Of a stretch of DNA of 17,801 nt, positions 1 through 6,033 are shown in pieces. The stretch covers positions 1 to 17,801 of the forward strand of contig JAICSG010000012.1 in assembly GCA_025937035.1 (NCBI GenBank), given 5' to 3'. The notes under the pieces are model-generated. The model was not told the DNA's origin. It did no database searches and saw nothing but the letters and a program-made list of their open reading frames with translations. This stretch comes from Thermoanaerobaculia bacterium. Lineage in GTDB: Bacteria; Acidobacteriota; Thermoanaerobaculia; Multivoradales; UBA5704. The translations under genes and the position numbers were made by a program. How positions within the stretch are numbered: the first letter of the stretch is position 1; each line of letters opens with the position of its first letter.

Positions 1-37
1 CGGCGGTGACGTGGTAGTCGTGCTCGGTGGCTTGCAT
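1..37 (-). CDS. N-terminal fragment of an unidentified protein (runs off left edge)
   Basis: An ATG at 37 on the minus strand opens a frame that stays open to the window edge and gives only twelve residues, MQATEHDYHVTA. It points away from the EamA transporter gene at 122, so the roughly 85 bases between them would be a divergent promoter region. A weak AGGA lies 8-11 bases before the ATG. Twelve residues are too few to recognise a family. The call rests on the start codon, the open frame and the divergent layout, and may be wrong. Confidence 0.35.
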   Translation of the reverse strand, partial: MQATEHDYHVTA

Positions 38-106
38 GGCGATCCTGGATAGAGACGCGCAGATTCGGAAATGGTATCAGGCGCCTCGGCCCGCGCTCCA
101 AGCAAG

Positions 107-112
107 TAGGAT
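107..112 (+). promoter_or_regulatory. -10-like hexamer TAGGAT, possible leaderless start of the EamA gene
   Basis: TAGGAT fits TANNNT and ends 9 bases before the TTG start at 122. No good -35 element is visible. The same hexamer sits 11 bases before uvrA. The purine-rich AGGGG just after it could instead act as a weak ribosome binding site. Confidence 0.3.
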
Positions 113-121
113 AGGGGCCTC

Positions 122-979
122 TTGAGCCCGTCCGCTCTCCTCCTGTTGCTCGTCGCGGCCGCCGTGCACGCGGGCTGGAACCTGCTGGTGAAACAGGCCG
201 GCGAGAAGCACATATTCTCCTGGTGGGCCCTGGTGACCGGCTCTCTCCTGTTCCTGCCCCTCGTCGCCTGGGGAGCTCCGTGGCCCGCCCGGGTCTGGCC
301 GTACGCGCTCGCCAGCGGTCTGGCGGAGGCGGGGTACTTCGCCCTGCTCGCGTTGGCCTATCGCCTGACGGATTTCTCGCTCGCCTATCCGCTGGCCCGT
401 GGCGCCGCGCCCGCCTTGCTGGCGCTCTGGGCCGTCCTCTGGCTGCACGAGGCCCCACGGCCCGGCGGCGTGCTGGGCCTCGGCACGCTGGTGCTCGGTC
501 TGATCATCGTGGGAGCCGCCCGGACGAAAGGACCAAATGGGACGGCCGGGCGCCCCTGGGCCGGCATCGCCGCGGCGCTGGCGGTGGGTGTGCTGATCTC
601 GATCTATTCGGCGATCGATGGAGCGGCCGTGCGCTTCGTCTCTCCGGTCCCATATACGGCGTTGGTCCTGGTTCTCGGAGCCCTGTTCGTCACACCTGTC
701 GTCCTGCTCCTCTATGACCGCCGGGCTCTGCTGGCCGAGTGGCGGCGGAGCTGGCCGCGCATCCTCCTCGTGGGGCCGCTCATGCTGTTCTCCTACGGGC
801 TGGTGCTGATCGCCTATACGCTCGCTCCGGTGTCCTATGCGGGAGCGGTCCGCGAGGTCAGCATCCTGTTCGCGGCGCTGGCGGGATGGCGTTGGCTGCG
901 CGAGCCGCTGGGGAGGTGGCGGCTTGCCGGCGCAGGGCTGATCTGCGCCGGCATCCTTCTCATCGCTCTCGCGGGTTGA
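122..979 (+). CDS. EamA-family (drug/metabolite transporter superfamily) permease
   Basis: The predicted product is a 285-residue inner-membrane protein made almost entirely of hydrophobic helices, about ten, in two halves, as expected for the two-EamA-domain DMT architecture. The N-terminus (SPSALLLLLVAAAVHAGWN, then LLVK) is typical of this family, where a His-Ala-x-Trp-Asn segment in helix 1 is common. The second half ends in the usual R-W-L-R-E-P-L-G loop and a last helix (LAGAGLICAGILLIAL). Substrate cannot be deduced; relatives move small metabolites or amino acids. The start used is TTG at 122, chosen because the first helix would be cut by any later start. The gene is convergent with the membrane-protein gene ending at 983, with three bases between the stop codons and no terminator hairpin. 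Confidence 0.85.
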   Translation: MSPSALLLLLVAAAVHAGWNLLVKQAGEKHIFSWWALVTGSLLFLPLVAWGAPWPARVWPYALASGLAEAGYFALLALAYRLTDFSLAYPLARGAAPALLALWAVLWLHEAPRPGGVLGLGTLVLGLIIVGAARTKGPNGTAGRPWAGIAAALAVGVLISIYSAIDGAAVRFVSPVPYTALVLVLGALFVTPVVLLLYDRRALLAEWRRSWPRILLVGPLMLFSYGLVLIAYTLAPVSYAGAVREVSILFAALAGWRWLREPLGRWRLAGAGLICAGILLIALAG

Positions 980-982
980 GGT

Positions 983-1549
983 CTAGACCCGCCGGCGGTC
1001 ACGGAACGAGGCCACGATCAGCCAGACGCCGACGGCGACCATGACAAACGGCCAGAGCCGGAAGAGCCAGTCGTAATCGATGATGGTGTAGCGGTCGAGC
1101 ACGGAAGCGATGCCGATCAGGGTGAGCAGCACCCCCGCCACCAGGCCGCCCTGGCCGGCTCCGGGAACCTTCGGCAGGTCGAGGAGCCCCAGATCCTGGG
1201 CGTAGCCGTAGTTGATCAGCGTCGCCTGCCGGTAGGCGTCGATCACGTTGAAGAGCCAGAAGAAGGCGACCGCCATTCCGAACAGCGGATGCCCGCCGCC
1301 GCTGTTCGCGACGCCGAGCAGAGAGGCGATGACGAGGAAGAAGATCAGCCCTCGCATGTAGAGGCCGTTGTAGACGTTGCCCATGCCGGGGAAGCCGGAG
1401 AGCAGCGCGGCCAGGAAGGGGTTCTTGCGGCTCACGGCCGGCGGCGGCACGGGCACCGCGGCCGGCGTTGGCGCCGCGAAGGCCGGGGCCGGCTCGGGCT
1501 CGGCGGCGATCGGTCCGGCGGCGGTCTGCCAGTTTTCTGCGGGATTCAT
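983..1549 (-). CDS. TM2-like / LiaF-type multi-pass membrane protein, third gene of sigma operon
   Basis: 188 residues. Residues 11-39 are a Pro/Ala-rich cytoplasmic-looking linker. Residues 43-105 (NPFLAALLSGFPGMGNVYNG, then helices, then FNVIDAYRQA) resemble a TM2-type domain: a Gly-rich hairpin with a Tyr-Asn-Gly turn and an Asp-Ala-Tyr after the last helix. Residues 134-183 hold two more helices with the pattern ILLxLIGxxxxLDR ... WPFVMVAVGVWLI that is typical of the small LiaI/LiaF-like transmembrane domain (DUF5668 style), often found in envelope-stress proteins. The ATG overlaps the TGA of the anti-sigma gene as ATGA (1546-1549), so the two genes are translationally coupled. The likely role is in membrane-stress sensing or output of the sigma operon, by inference from position. 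Confidence 0.75.
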   Translation of the reverse strand: MNPAENWQTAAGPIAAEPEPAPAFAAPTPAAVPVPPPAVSRKNPFLAALLSGFPGMGNVYNGLYMRGLIFFLVIASLLGVANSGGGHPLFGMAVAFFWLFNVIDAYRQATLINYGYAQDLGLLDLPKVPGAGQGGLVAGVLLTLIGIASVLDRYTIIDYDWLFRLWPFVMVAVGVWLIVASFRDRRRV

Positions 1550-2172
1550 TTCGGTCTCCTCACGGACCCGTCGGGCTCGTGCCGCGGGGCCTGATTGACA
1601 AGGTTTTCGGGGACGGCGTCAAAAAGGTGGCTGGAGAAGCCGGAGAGCCGCTCCAGCGAGCTCTCGACCGACTGCCGGGCGGTATCGCCCACCGTAATGG
1701 CGGTCGAGCGCAGCTTCGCGATCTTTTCCCGTCCGCCCCTCTCGGCGCCCTGCACGAGCGGGCTCACCTGCGCCTGGACGGTGTCCAGCACCTCGATGCC
1801 ACGGTGGGCGGCGTGGGAGAGCGCGGGGCCCAGGAGCAGCGCCAGGATGGCGCTGGCGGCCACGGCGTAGCGCGGGCTGCGGGCCCACTCGGGAAGCGGC
1901 GGACGGCTGGCCGGAGCGATCGTCCGCAGGCGGTGGGCGAGGGCCTCCGGCACCGGCGCCCGGGGGACGGCGAACGGCAGCGCGGCGCCCGGCTCGGGGC
2001 CGGCGATCGCGCCGAGGCTCCGGCGCAGGCTCTCCGGCACGGGGAGGCGGACGCCCGCCGCGCTCTCCAGGGCGGCGGCGAAGGCCTCGCACTCCGGGCA
2101 GGCCCGGCGGTGCGGATGCGTCGACCCCGGAGCAAAGCGGGCGCGGAACCGCCGGCAGGGGTTGCTCAGCAC
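1546..2172 (-). CDS. putative zinc-binding anti-sigma factor with one transmembrane helix
   Basis: The frame runs to the end of the sigma gene, and the best start is GTG at 2172, giving 208 residues. GTG overlaps the sigma stop codon by 7 bases, the usual layout of a sigma/anti-sigma pair. Residues 19-28 hold H-P-H-R-R-A-C-P-E-C, which matches the HxxxCxxC signature of zinc-associated anti-sigma domains, although the rest of the domain is short and divergent. A Pro-rich linker (about 43-98) leads to one helix at 102-120 (YAVAASAILALLLGPALSHA). The C-terminal 85 residues (HRGIEVLDTVQAQVSPLVQG onward) look helical and probably lie outside the membrane. A likely job is to hold the ECF sigma factor inactive at the membrane. 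The start codon and the zinc function are inferred. Confidence 0.7.
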   Translation of the reverse strand: MLSNPCRRFRARFAPGSTHPHRRACPECEAFAAALESAAGVRLPVPESLRRSLGAIAGPEPGAALPFAVPRAPVPEALAHRLRTIAPASRPPLPEWARSPRYAVAASAILALLLGPALSHAAHRGIEVLDTVQAQVSPLVQGAERGGREKIAKLRSTAITVGDTARQSVESSLERLSGFSSHLFDAVPENLVNQAPRHEPDGSVRRPK

Positions 2173-2777
2173 GGCTCCACCTCCAGGGCCGGGACGGCGG
2201 CGCGGGGCGCTGGCGTGGCGAGCCTGGCGGCGACCCGGCCGGCGAGCTCGATCCGTCCGCGATGGAGCCGCGATTTGACCGTCCCTACCGGCACCTCCAG
2301 CCAGGCCGCGGTCTCCTCCAGGCTCCACCCCTGGAGATCGCGCAGCAGCACGACCTCGGCGAGGTCCTCGGACATCGCCTCGAGCTCGCGGTAGACGGCG
2401 CGGAGCTGCTGGCGGCGCTGGGCCTCGGCCTGCGGATCGTCCCCCGTGGGCAGCCGCGTCAGCACCTCTTCGGAGACGGCGGCGGCGCGGCGCTCGCGGC
2501 GGGCGCGGCGGTAGTGGTCGATACACAGGTTGCGCGACAGGCGGAGCGCCCAGGCGGCCAGCGGCACGTCGCCGCGGTAGAGGCGGAGGCTCTGATAAAG
2601 CCGCAGGAAGATCTCCTGGGTGAGGTCCTCCGCGTCCTCGGCCGCCCCCGCGAAGTGGAGGGCCAGGTTGTAGATGCGCTCGCTGTAGAGCGCCAGCAGC
2701 TCCTCCCACGCGTCCACCCGCCCGGCGGCGGCGCGGCGGGCGAGCAGGAGGTCGGGATTGGGGGGCGGAGCGCTCAT
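2166..2777 (-). CDS. ECF-type RNA polymerase sigma-70 factor
   Basis: 203 residues, normal for an ECF sigma factor. Region 2 spans about 22-92, with the conserved core-binding stretch DAEDLTQEIFLRLY at 48-61 and AWALRLSRNLCIDHYRR (promoter melting and -10 recognition) at 75-91. Region 4 spans about 122-178, with the -35-reading helix-turn-helix WSLEETAAWLEVPVGTVKSR (151-170) followed by LHRGR. The N-terminal MSAPPPNPD is unstructured. It is the first gene of a three-gene operon with the anti-sigma factor (7-base overlap) and the TM2/LiaF-like protein (4-base overlap). An ECF-like promoter sits just upstream, suggesting autoregulation, and no Shine-Dalgarno sequence is evident. It is divergent from the NHNQT-repeat gene. 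Confidence 0.93.
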   Translation of the reverse strand: MSAPPPNPDLLLARRAAAGRVDAWEELLALYSERIYNLALHFAGAAEDAEDLTQEIFLRLYQSLRLYRGDVPLAAWALRLSRNLCIDHYRRARRERRAAAVSEEVLTRLPTGDDPQAEAQRRQQLRAVYRELEAMSEDLAEVVLLRDLQGWSLEETAAWLEVPVGTVKSRLHRGRIELAGRVAARLATPAPRAAVPALEVEPC

Positions 2778-2935
2778 CTACCCATCAAGACGAAATCGGG
2801 AGGGAAAAGGTTCTCGGGTCCGCCCGGCGTCAGGGAAACCGGGCTGAGGGGAAACGCTCCGGCCGTTCGTTTCTGCCGCAGGCCCCGATGGGCGGGGCCG
2901 GTGAACAGCCAGCAGAGCCGACAAGGAGCTTTCCC
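2778..2935. promoter_or_regulatory. divergent control region between sigma operon and NHNQT/TPR genes
   Basis: The 158-base gap serves both directions. Besides the minus-strand ECF-like promoter, the plus direction carries two copies of GGGAAAC (2833-2839 and 2849-2855) spaced 16 bases apart, and a hairpin in the probable leader of the NHNQT gene: GGCCCC (2881-2886) and GGGGCC (2894-2899) with a 7-base loop. A strong ribosome binding site, AAGGAG, lies just before the ATG at 2936. No clear plus-strand promoter was identified. Confidence 0.35.
2789..2815 (-). promoter_or_regulatory. candidate ECF-sigma promoter of the sigma operon
   Basis: Read on the minus strand, GAGAACC (2815-2809) is followed by a 16-base spacer and CGTC (2792-2789). 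An AAC-containing -35 and a CGTC-type -10 at 16-17 bases is the usual form of ECF promoters that regulate their own sigma factor. The expected transcript start is about 2783, only some 6 bases from the ATG at 2777. This is a pattern match by eye; no expression evidence is available. Confidence 0.45.
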
Positions 2936-3256
2936 ATGCAGACCATCCTTCCTCTCATCCCCGGCCGCACCCTCAACCATAACCAGACCGTGATGACTCC
3001 GGAGGTGGGCATCACCGTCAACCACAACCAGACCGTCGCGCGCCCGGAGGTGGGCATCAATCCGAACCACAACCAGACCCTGGTCCGCGCCGAGCTCAAC
3101 GTCCGCATCGCCAACCACAACCAGACGGTCGTCCGGCCGCGGCCGGTGATCGTCGTCGGCTTCGATCCGGGCCTCGCCACCAACCACAACCAGACCGTCG
3201 CGCGGCCGGTCCCCGGGCTGGCGTTCAACCACAACCAGACCCTGGTGCGGCGCTGA
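2936..3256 (+). CDS. small six-repeat NHNQT[VL] protein of unknown function
   Basis: 106 residues from the ATG at 2936, chosen because AAGGAG lies 7 bases before it; the frame can be extended to 2888 but without a ribosome site. The pentapeptide N-H-N-Q-T followed by V or L occurs six times, at residues 14, 29, 44, 60, 83 and 98. Most units are 15 residues long (spacings 15, 15, 16, 23, 15), with the fuller form NHNQTVARPEVGI. An Arg follows in five of the six copies (NHNQT[VL]xR). There is no Cys, no signal peptide and no membrane helix, and His, Asn and Gln are strongly enriched. Third-base changes inside the repeats (CAT/CAC, ACC/ACG, GTG/GTC) keep the peptide, which supports this frame. 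It is followed after 7 bases by the TPR gene, so they are likely one operon. I do not recognise the family. Possible roles are a multi-core peptide precursor, a repetitive ligand for the TPR partner, or a metal-binding or beta-solenoid protein; none is proven. Confidence 0.75.
   Translation: MQTILPLIPGRTLNHNQTVMTPEVGITVNHNQTVARPEVGINPNHNQTLVRAELNVRIANHNQTVVRPRPVIVVGFDPGLATNHNQTVARPVPGLAFNHNQTLVRR
2975..3244 (+). repeat. six coding repeats encoding NHNQT[VL]
   Basis: Each unit carries an 18-base core of the form AACCACAACCAGACC followed by a GTN or CTG codon. Starts are at 2975, 3020, 3065, 3113, 3182 and 3227. The core is almost invariant while the linkers differ in both sequence and length, so selection appears to act on the pentapeptide and not on the whole unit. 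Confidence 0.9.
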
Positions 3257-3263
3257 GGACGTG

Positions 3264-4103
3264 ATGACGGACGTCGGGGAAGGCCAGAGCATGGAGAGCA
3301 TCCGGCGGCGAGTATGGGCCCTGGGGCAGCGCGCCGAGCGCCGTCAGGAGCAGGGACGATATGGCGCGTCGGAGAGGCTCTACCGCCGGGCTCTAATTCT
3401 TGCCGAGGAGGCCTTCCCCGACGACCTCGAGACCGCGGCGCTCCTCAACGGGCTGGGCGTGCTGCACAAGTATCAGGGGCGGTACGACGAGGCGGAGCCG
3501 GTCTACCGGCGGGCTCTGGCGATCGTCGAGGCGGCGCTCGGCCCCGACCATCCGGAGACCGCCTCGCTCTACCACAATCTCGGCGGCCTGGAGCACGCGC
3601 GGGGCCGCGCCGCCGAGGGCGAGCCCTGGGCGCGGCGGTCGGTCGAGATCCGCGAGAAGGCCCTGGGTCCCGATCATCCGATGGTGGCCGCGGACAAGGC
3701 CGCCCTGGCGGCGATCCTCGACGCCCAGGGCCGTTTCGACGAGGCCGAGGCGCTCTACGCGGAGGCGCTGGCCGTCTTCGAAAGGATTTACGGTCCGGAG
3801 CACTACGAGCTAGCGGTGAATTACAACAACCTCGCGGCGATCCGCCAGACGAAGGGCGAGGCGGCCGAGGCCGAAACGCTCTATCGCCGCGCCCTGGAGA
3901 TCAAAGAAAAGGTTTTGGGCGGCGGCCATCCGGACACCGCGCTGACCCTCCACAACCTGGCCACCCTGCTGGCCGGTCTGGGTAGATCAGCCGAGGCCGA
4001 GGCTCTCTACGGCCGCGCCCTGGCGGTCTTCGAGAGCAAGCTCGGGAAGGAGCACCCTCATACGGAGGTCTGCCGGGAAGGATTGGAAGCGCTTCAGGGG
4101 TGA
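3264..4103 (+). CDS. tetratricopeptide-repeat protein (kinesin-light-chain-like TPRs)
   Basis: About 279 residues built of roughly five 42-residue TPR units of the kinesin-light-chain-like type. Each has the form [YHN]NLxxLxxxxGRxxEAExLYRRALxIxExxLGxxHPxTA; clear unit ends are GPDHPETA, GPDHPMVA, GPEHYELA, GGGHPDTA and GKEHPHTE. There is no signal peptide, membrane helix or attached catalytic domain, so it is probably a soluble scaffold that binds peptides or proteins in its concave face. ATG at 3264 is taken as the start because GAGG lies 5 bases upstream; GTG at 3261 and ATG at 3291 are alternatives. It starts 7 bases after the NHNQT gene, whose product is a natural candidate partner. Its last 10 bases overlap the 3' end of the convergent peroxiredoxin gene. 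Confidence 0.88.
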   Translation: MTDVGEGQSMESIRRRVWALGQRAERRQEQGRYGASERLYRRALILAEEAFPDDLETAALLNGLGVLHKYQGRYDEAEPVYRRALAIVEAALGPDHPETASLYHNLGGLEHARGRAAEGEPWARRSVEIREKALGPDHPMVAADKAALAAILDAQGRFDEAEALYAEALAVFERIYGPEHYELAVNYNNLAAIRQTKGEAAEAETLYRRALEIKEKVLGGGHPDTALTLHNLATLLAGLGRSAEAEALYGRALAVFESKLGKEHPHTEVCREGLEALQG

Positions 4104-4660
4104 TCGCGAAGCCAGGCCGCGACCTCTTCCGCGTTGCGGTCCGGCGGGAAGACCGGATAGAAAACCTTTTCGATCGCGCCGTCCCGCGCCACGAGGGTGA
4201 TCCGCTTCACGAAACGGGTGCCCGCCAGCTCGAAGGTGGGGAGCATCAGCGCGTCGATCCACTCGAAGCGCTCGTCGCTCAGCAGCTCGAAGGGGAGATG
4301 GAGCCGTTCGACCGCCTCGCGCTGGTACTCCGTGTCCTGCGTGCTGATCCCGAAGACTCCGGCGCCGAGCTCCCGCAGCTCCGCGTGATGGTCCCGGAAC
4401 GCGCAGGTCTGCGGCGTGCATCCCCGGGCGCCGGGGATCTCGTTCCACCCCGGCAGGGCGTCCCGGTCCGGCCGCCCAGTGTGAGGATAGAGATAGATCA
4501 CCGTCCGTCCCGGCAGCGCCGAGAGATCGGCCCGCCGTCCCGCTGTCGAGGGGAGGGGGATCGCGGGGAGCCGCAGCCCCGGCAGGTGATCGCAGGCGCC
4601 GTCGTCCTCCGGAATGGGGAGGTCGACGGGGAGGGCGTAGAGGCTGTCGGAGCGGGTCAT
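4094..4660 (-). CDS. peroxiredoxin, PrxQ/BCP-like (AhpC/TSA fold)
   Basis: 188 residues. The thioredoxin-fold core starts at about residue 22 (DHLPGLRLPAIPLPST), with the sheet strand TVIYLYPHTGRP at 53-64. The active site is GARGCTPQTCAFRDHHAEL: C81 sits in the GCT context of the peroxidatic cysteine, and C86, five residues later, is at the resolving position, as in BCP/PrxQ enzymes. GVFGISTQDTEYQREAVERL (101-120) and LPFELLSDER (122-131) are the conserved later blocks. It would reduce hydroperoxides using thioredoxin. A possible oddity is the extra stretch DRDALPGWNEIPGARG (66-80) before the active site, which replaces the usual short PxxxTPG loop. No Shine-Dalgarno is seen, but TATAAT sits 10 bases before the ATG. 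Confidence 0.9.
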   Translation of the reverse strand: MTRSDSLYALPVDLPIPEDDGACDHLPGLRLPAIPLPSTAGRRADLSALPGRTVIYLYPHTGRPDRDALPGWNEIPGARGCTPQTCAFRDHHAELRELGAGVFGISTQDTEYQREAVERLHLPFELLSDERFEWIDALMLPTFELAGTRFVKRITLVARDGAIEKVFYPVFPPDRNAEEVAAWLRDHP

Positions 4661-4670
4661 GAGGCCGGAA

Positions 4671-4676
4671 ATTATA
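4671..4676 (-). promoter_or_regulatory. consensus -10 box TATAAT before the peroxiredoxin gene
   Basis: A perfect TATAAT on the minus strand ends 10 bases before the ATG at 4660, placing the transcript start within about four bases of the start codon. There is no ribosome binding site, which fits a leaderless or nearly leaderless mRNA. No matching -35 is visible at 16-18 bases. Confidence 0.5.
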
Positions 4677-4819
4677 ACGCCTGGAAATGTCCTGCGGACC
4701 AGGGAGATCCACCAGGAGGCTCAATGCAGGTGGGGGTAGCCGCGCCCTTGCGCCTTCCTTTCCCATGAGCGAGGATGGACCCCTGATCTCAAACCGGGAT
4801 ATCGAGGCATCGCCCTTGG

Positions 4820-5179
4820 GAGGGCGGGGACGAGGTCTTCGGCGGCTATCCCGAGCAGCGGGTCCACGGCTTCACCACCAAGGCGTTCCTCAAGCGCTAC
4901 GCCCTGCGCCATCTCCCGCGCTCGATCGTCCACCGGCGCAAGCGCGGCCTCTCGGTGCCGCTGGCCGGCTGGCTGCGGGGGCCGCTCCAGGAGTGGGCGC
5001 GCGGCCGGCTCTCCTCACGGTTCCTGCTCGCGGCGTGCGTCGAGCCGCGGGCCGCCCTTGCTCTGTTCGAGGAGCACCAGTCGCGGCGGGCGGATCATTC
5101 CCGGGCGCTCTGGACGCTGATCACGCTCTCCGAATGGCTCGGCTGGGTGGCGGATTCCCGTCACTTCCCGAACGTATAA
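4820..5179 (+). pseudogene. asparagine synthase (glutamine-hydrolysing) C-terminal remnant
   Basis: The plus-strand frame from 4820 reads EGGDEVFGGYPEQ, the conserved loop of the asparagine-synthase ATP-pyrophosphatase domain (usually SGEGGDELFGGY). It then jumps almost at once to TKAFLKRYALRHLPRSIVHR and KRGLSVPLAGWLRGPLQEW, and ends in ADHSRALWTLITLSEWL. The last parts match the family C-terminus (LLRRALRDLLPxEILxRxKxGFxVPLxxWLRG ... GRRLWALLxLELWL). In intact proteins some 80-100 residues, including the SMAxxLEVRxPFLD block, separate these parts and are missing here. The glutaminase domain and the N-terminal half of the synthase domain are absent too; a TGA at 4784 closes the frame upstream. 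The ending overlaps the convergent lipoprotein gene by 19 bases. It is a broken gene, or less likely an assembly junction. Confidence 0.8.
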
Positions 5180-5502
5180 GCCAGCGTGTCGTTCGGCACG
5201 CTGGCCTGGAACTCGGCCACCTCCTCCAGCTTCCGATCGTCGCTGACGCGGTAGACGTGCCCCGCCTTGCCGCTCACGTTGCCGGGGGCTCCCGGCACGG
5301 GCGAGCTGGTGCGGAAGACCAGGATCCGGCCCGGCTCCCAGACCTTCTGGGGCTCCTTGGGAACGGGTCCGAAGGTGACGAGCTCGGCCTTGTTGCCGTC
5401 GATGACGGCGACCTGCCGGTAGTCCTTCCCGCAGCCGGTGACGAAGAGAGCGAGGACCAGGGTGAGGAAACAGACGCTTGCGAGAGCGGTCTTGCCAGGC
5501 AT
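5161..5502 (-). CDS. small predicted lipoprotein of unknown function
   Basis: 113 residues. The N-terminus is a lipoprotein signal: Lys4, a hydrophobic core LASVCFLTLVLALF, and the lipobox VTGC with the lipidated cysteine at residue 24. The mature part (GKDYRQVAVIDGNKAELVTF, then a Pro-rich stretch and VFRTSSPVPGAPGNVSGKAG) has no family I recognise. A strong Shine-Dalgarno, AGGAGG, lies 5 bases before the ATG. It is convergent with the asparagine synthase remnant, overlapping it by 19 bases, and divergent from the cupin gene. Cell-envelope location is well supported; the function is unknown. Confidence 0.75.
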   Translation of the reverse strand: MPGKTALASVCFLTLVLALFVTGCGKDYRQVAVIDGNKAELVTFGPVPKEPQKVWEPGRILVFRTSSPVPGAPGNVSGKAGHVYRVSDDRKLEEVAEFQASVPNDTLAYTFGK

Positions 5503-5646
5503 GAGGGCCTCCTTTCGAGACGCTCGGCGCCAGCCCGCGCCGCCCGCTTCGACCGCCCCCGTTCAGCCCTCGATCGGGGGTCCCCCGACGGCCGGCTGGT
5601 GAGCCAGAATCGCGATCTCATTGTACTCCTGAAGAGAGGGAAGTCA

Positions 5647-5652
5647 TATCCT
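5647..5652 (+). promoter_or_regulatory. -10-like hexamer TATCCT before the cupin gene
   Basis: TATCCT (TANNNT) ends 7 bases before the ATG at 5660, the spacing expected if transcription starts at the start codon. A TTGTAC at 5621-5626 is 20 bases away, too far for a good -35. No clear Shine-Dalgarno is present. Confidence 0.35.
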
Positions 5653-5659
5653 GTGGGCC

Positions 5660-6013
5660 ATGAAAAACGTCCTGAAACCGGTCAGCGCCGCCACCGCCGA
5701 GCACTACACCTGGGGGGAGGTCTGTGACGGCTGGCGCCTGTTGAAGGAAGAGCAGCTCAGCGTCATCCAGGAGCGGGTGCCCCCCGGCGGCGCCGAGGTG
5801 ATGCACTTCCACTCGCGGGCGCGCCAGTTCTTCTACGTTCTCTCAGGGATCGCGACGCTGGAGCTCGCGGACGGCGCGGTGACCTTCGGCGCGGGCGAGG
5901 GCGTCCACGTGCCGCCGGGAATCCCCCACCGGTTCCGCAACAATACGGGCGCGGACGTCGTATTTCTGGTGATCTCCGCCCCTTCGACGGAGGGGGACCG
6001 CACCCTGGTCTGA
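5660..6013 (+). CDS. small single-domain cupin protein
   Basis: 117 residues with one cupin_2-type beta-barrel at about 33-108. Motif 1 is PPGGAEVMHFHSRARQFFYV, with metal ligands H49 and H51; the third ligand position, usually Glu, is Q56. Motif 2 is GEGVHVPPGIPHRFRNN, with the PxG turn and H90. The metal site is therefore H/H/Q/H, a variation seen in some cupins that may change metal preference or activity. Such proteins can be isomerases, dioxygenase-like enzymes or small-molecule binders, and the sequence does not say which. The serine-hydrolase lipoprotein gene begins 20 bases downstream and is probably co-transcribed. Confidence 0.88.
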   Translation: MKNVLKPVSAATAEHYTWGEVCDGWRLLKEEQLSVIQERVPPGGAEVMHFHSRARQFFYVLSGIATLELADGAVTFGAGEGVHVPPGIPHRFRNNTGADVVFLVISAPSTEGDRTLV

Positions 6014-6033
6014 GCCTTGATCGAGGAGACGCC

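Noticed and set aside
122..979. Several overlapping frames within the EamA gene on both strands
   Set aside because: Shadow frames; only the 285-residue frame gives a full set of membrane helices.
2975..3244. NHNQT DNA repeats considered as a CRISPR array
   Set aside because: Repeat cores are only about 18 bases, linkers are in frame and protein-coding, and no cas genes are present.
2774..3301. Minus-strand frames with repeats (LVVV or VWLWL) opposite the NHNQT gene
   Set aside because: They mirror the plus-strand repeats and lack a good start. The plus frame has AAGGAG, a co-oriented downstream gene and repeat variation that keeps the peptide.
4724..4768. 14-codon ORF (MQVGVAAPLRLPFP) with a perfect AGGAGG before the ATG
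   Set aside because: Too short to support and no coupling to a gene, since the frame downstream is a remnant. It could be the leftover start of a lost gene.
5503..5646. Gap between the lipoprotein and cupin genes, searched for small RNAs or an operator
   Set aside because: Only GC-rich sequence with no convincing structure beyond the -10-like box listed for the cupin gene.
4687..5727. 346-codon plus-strand frame across the asparagine synthase remnant and lipoprotein gene
   Set aside because: Arg/Gly/Ala-rich with no domain. Overlapping frames hold the recognisable asparagine synthase piece and the lipoprotein with its lipobox.
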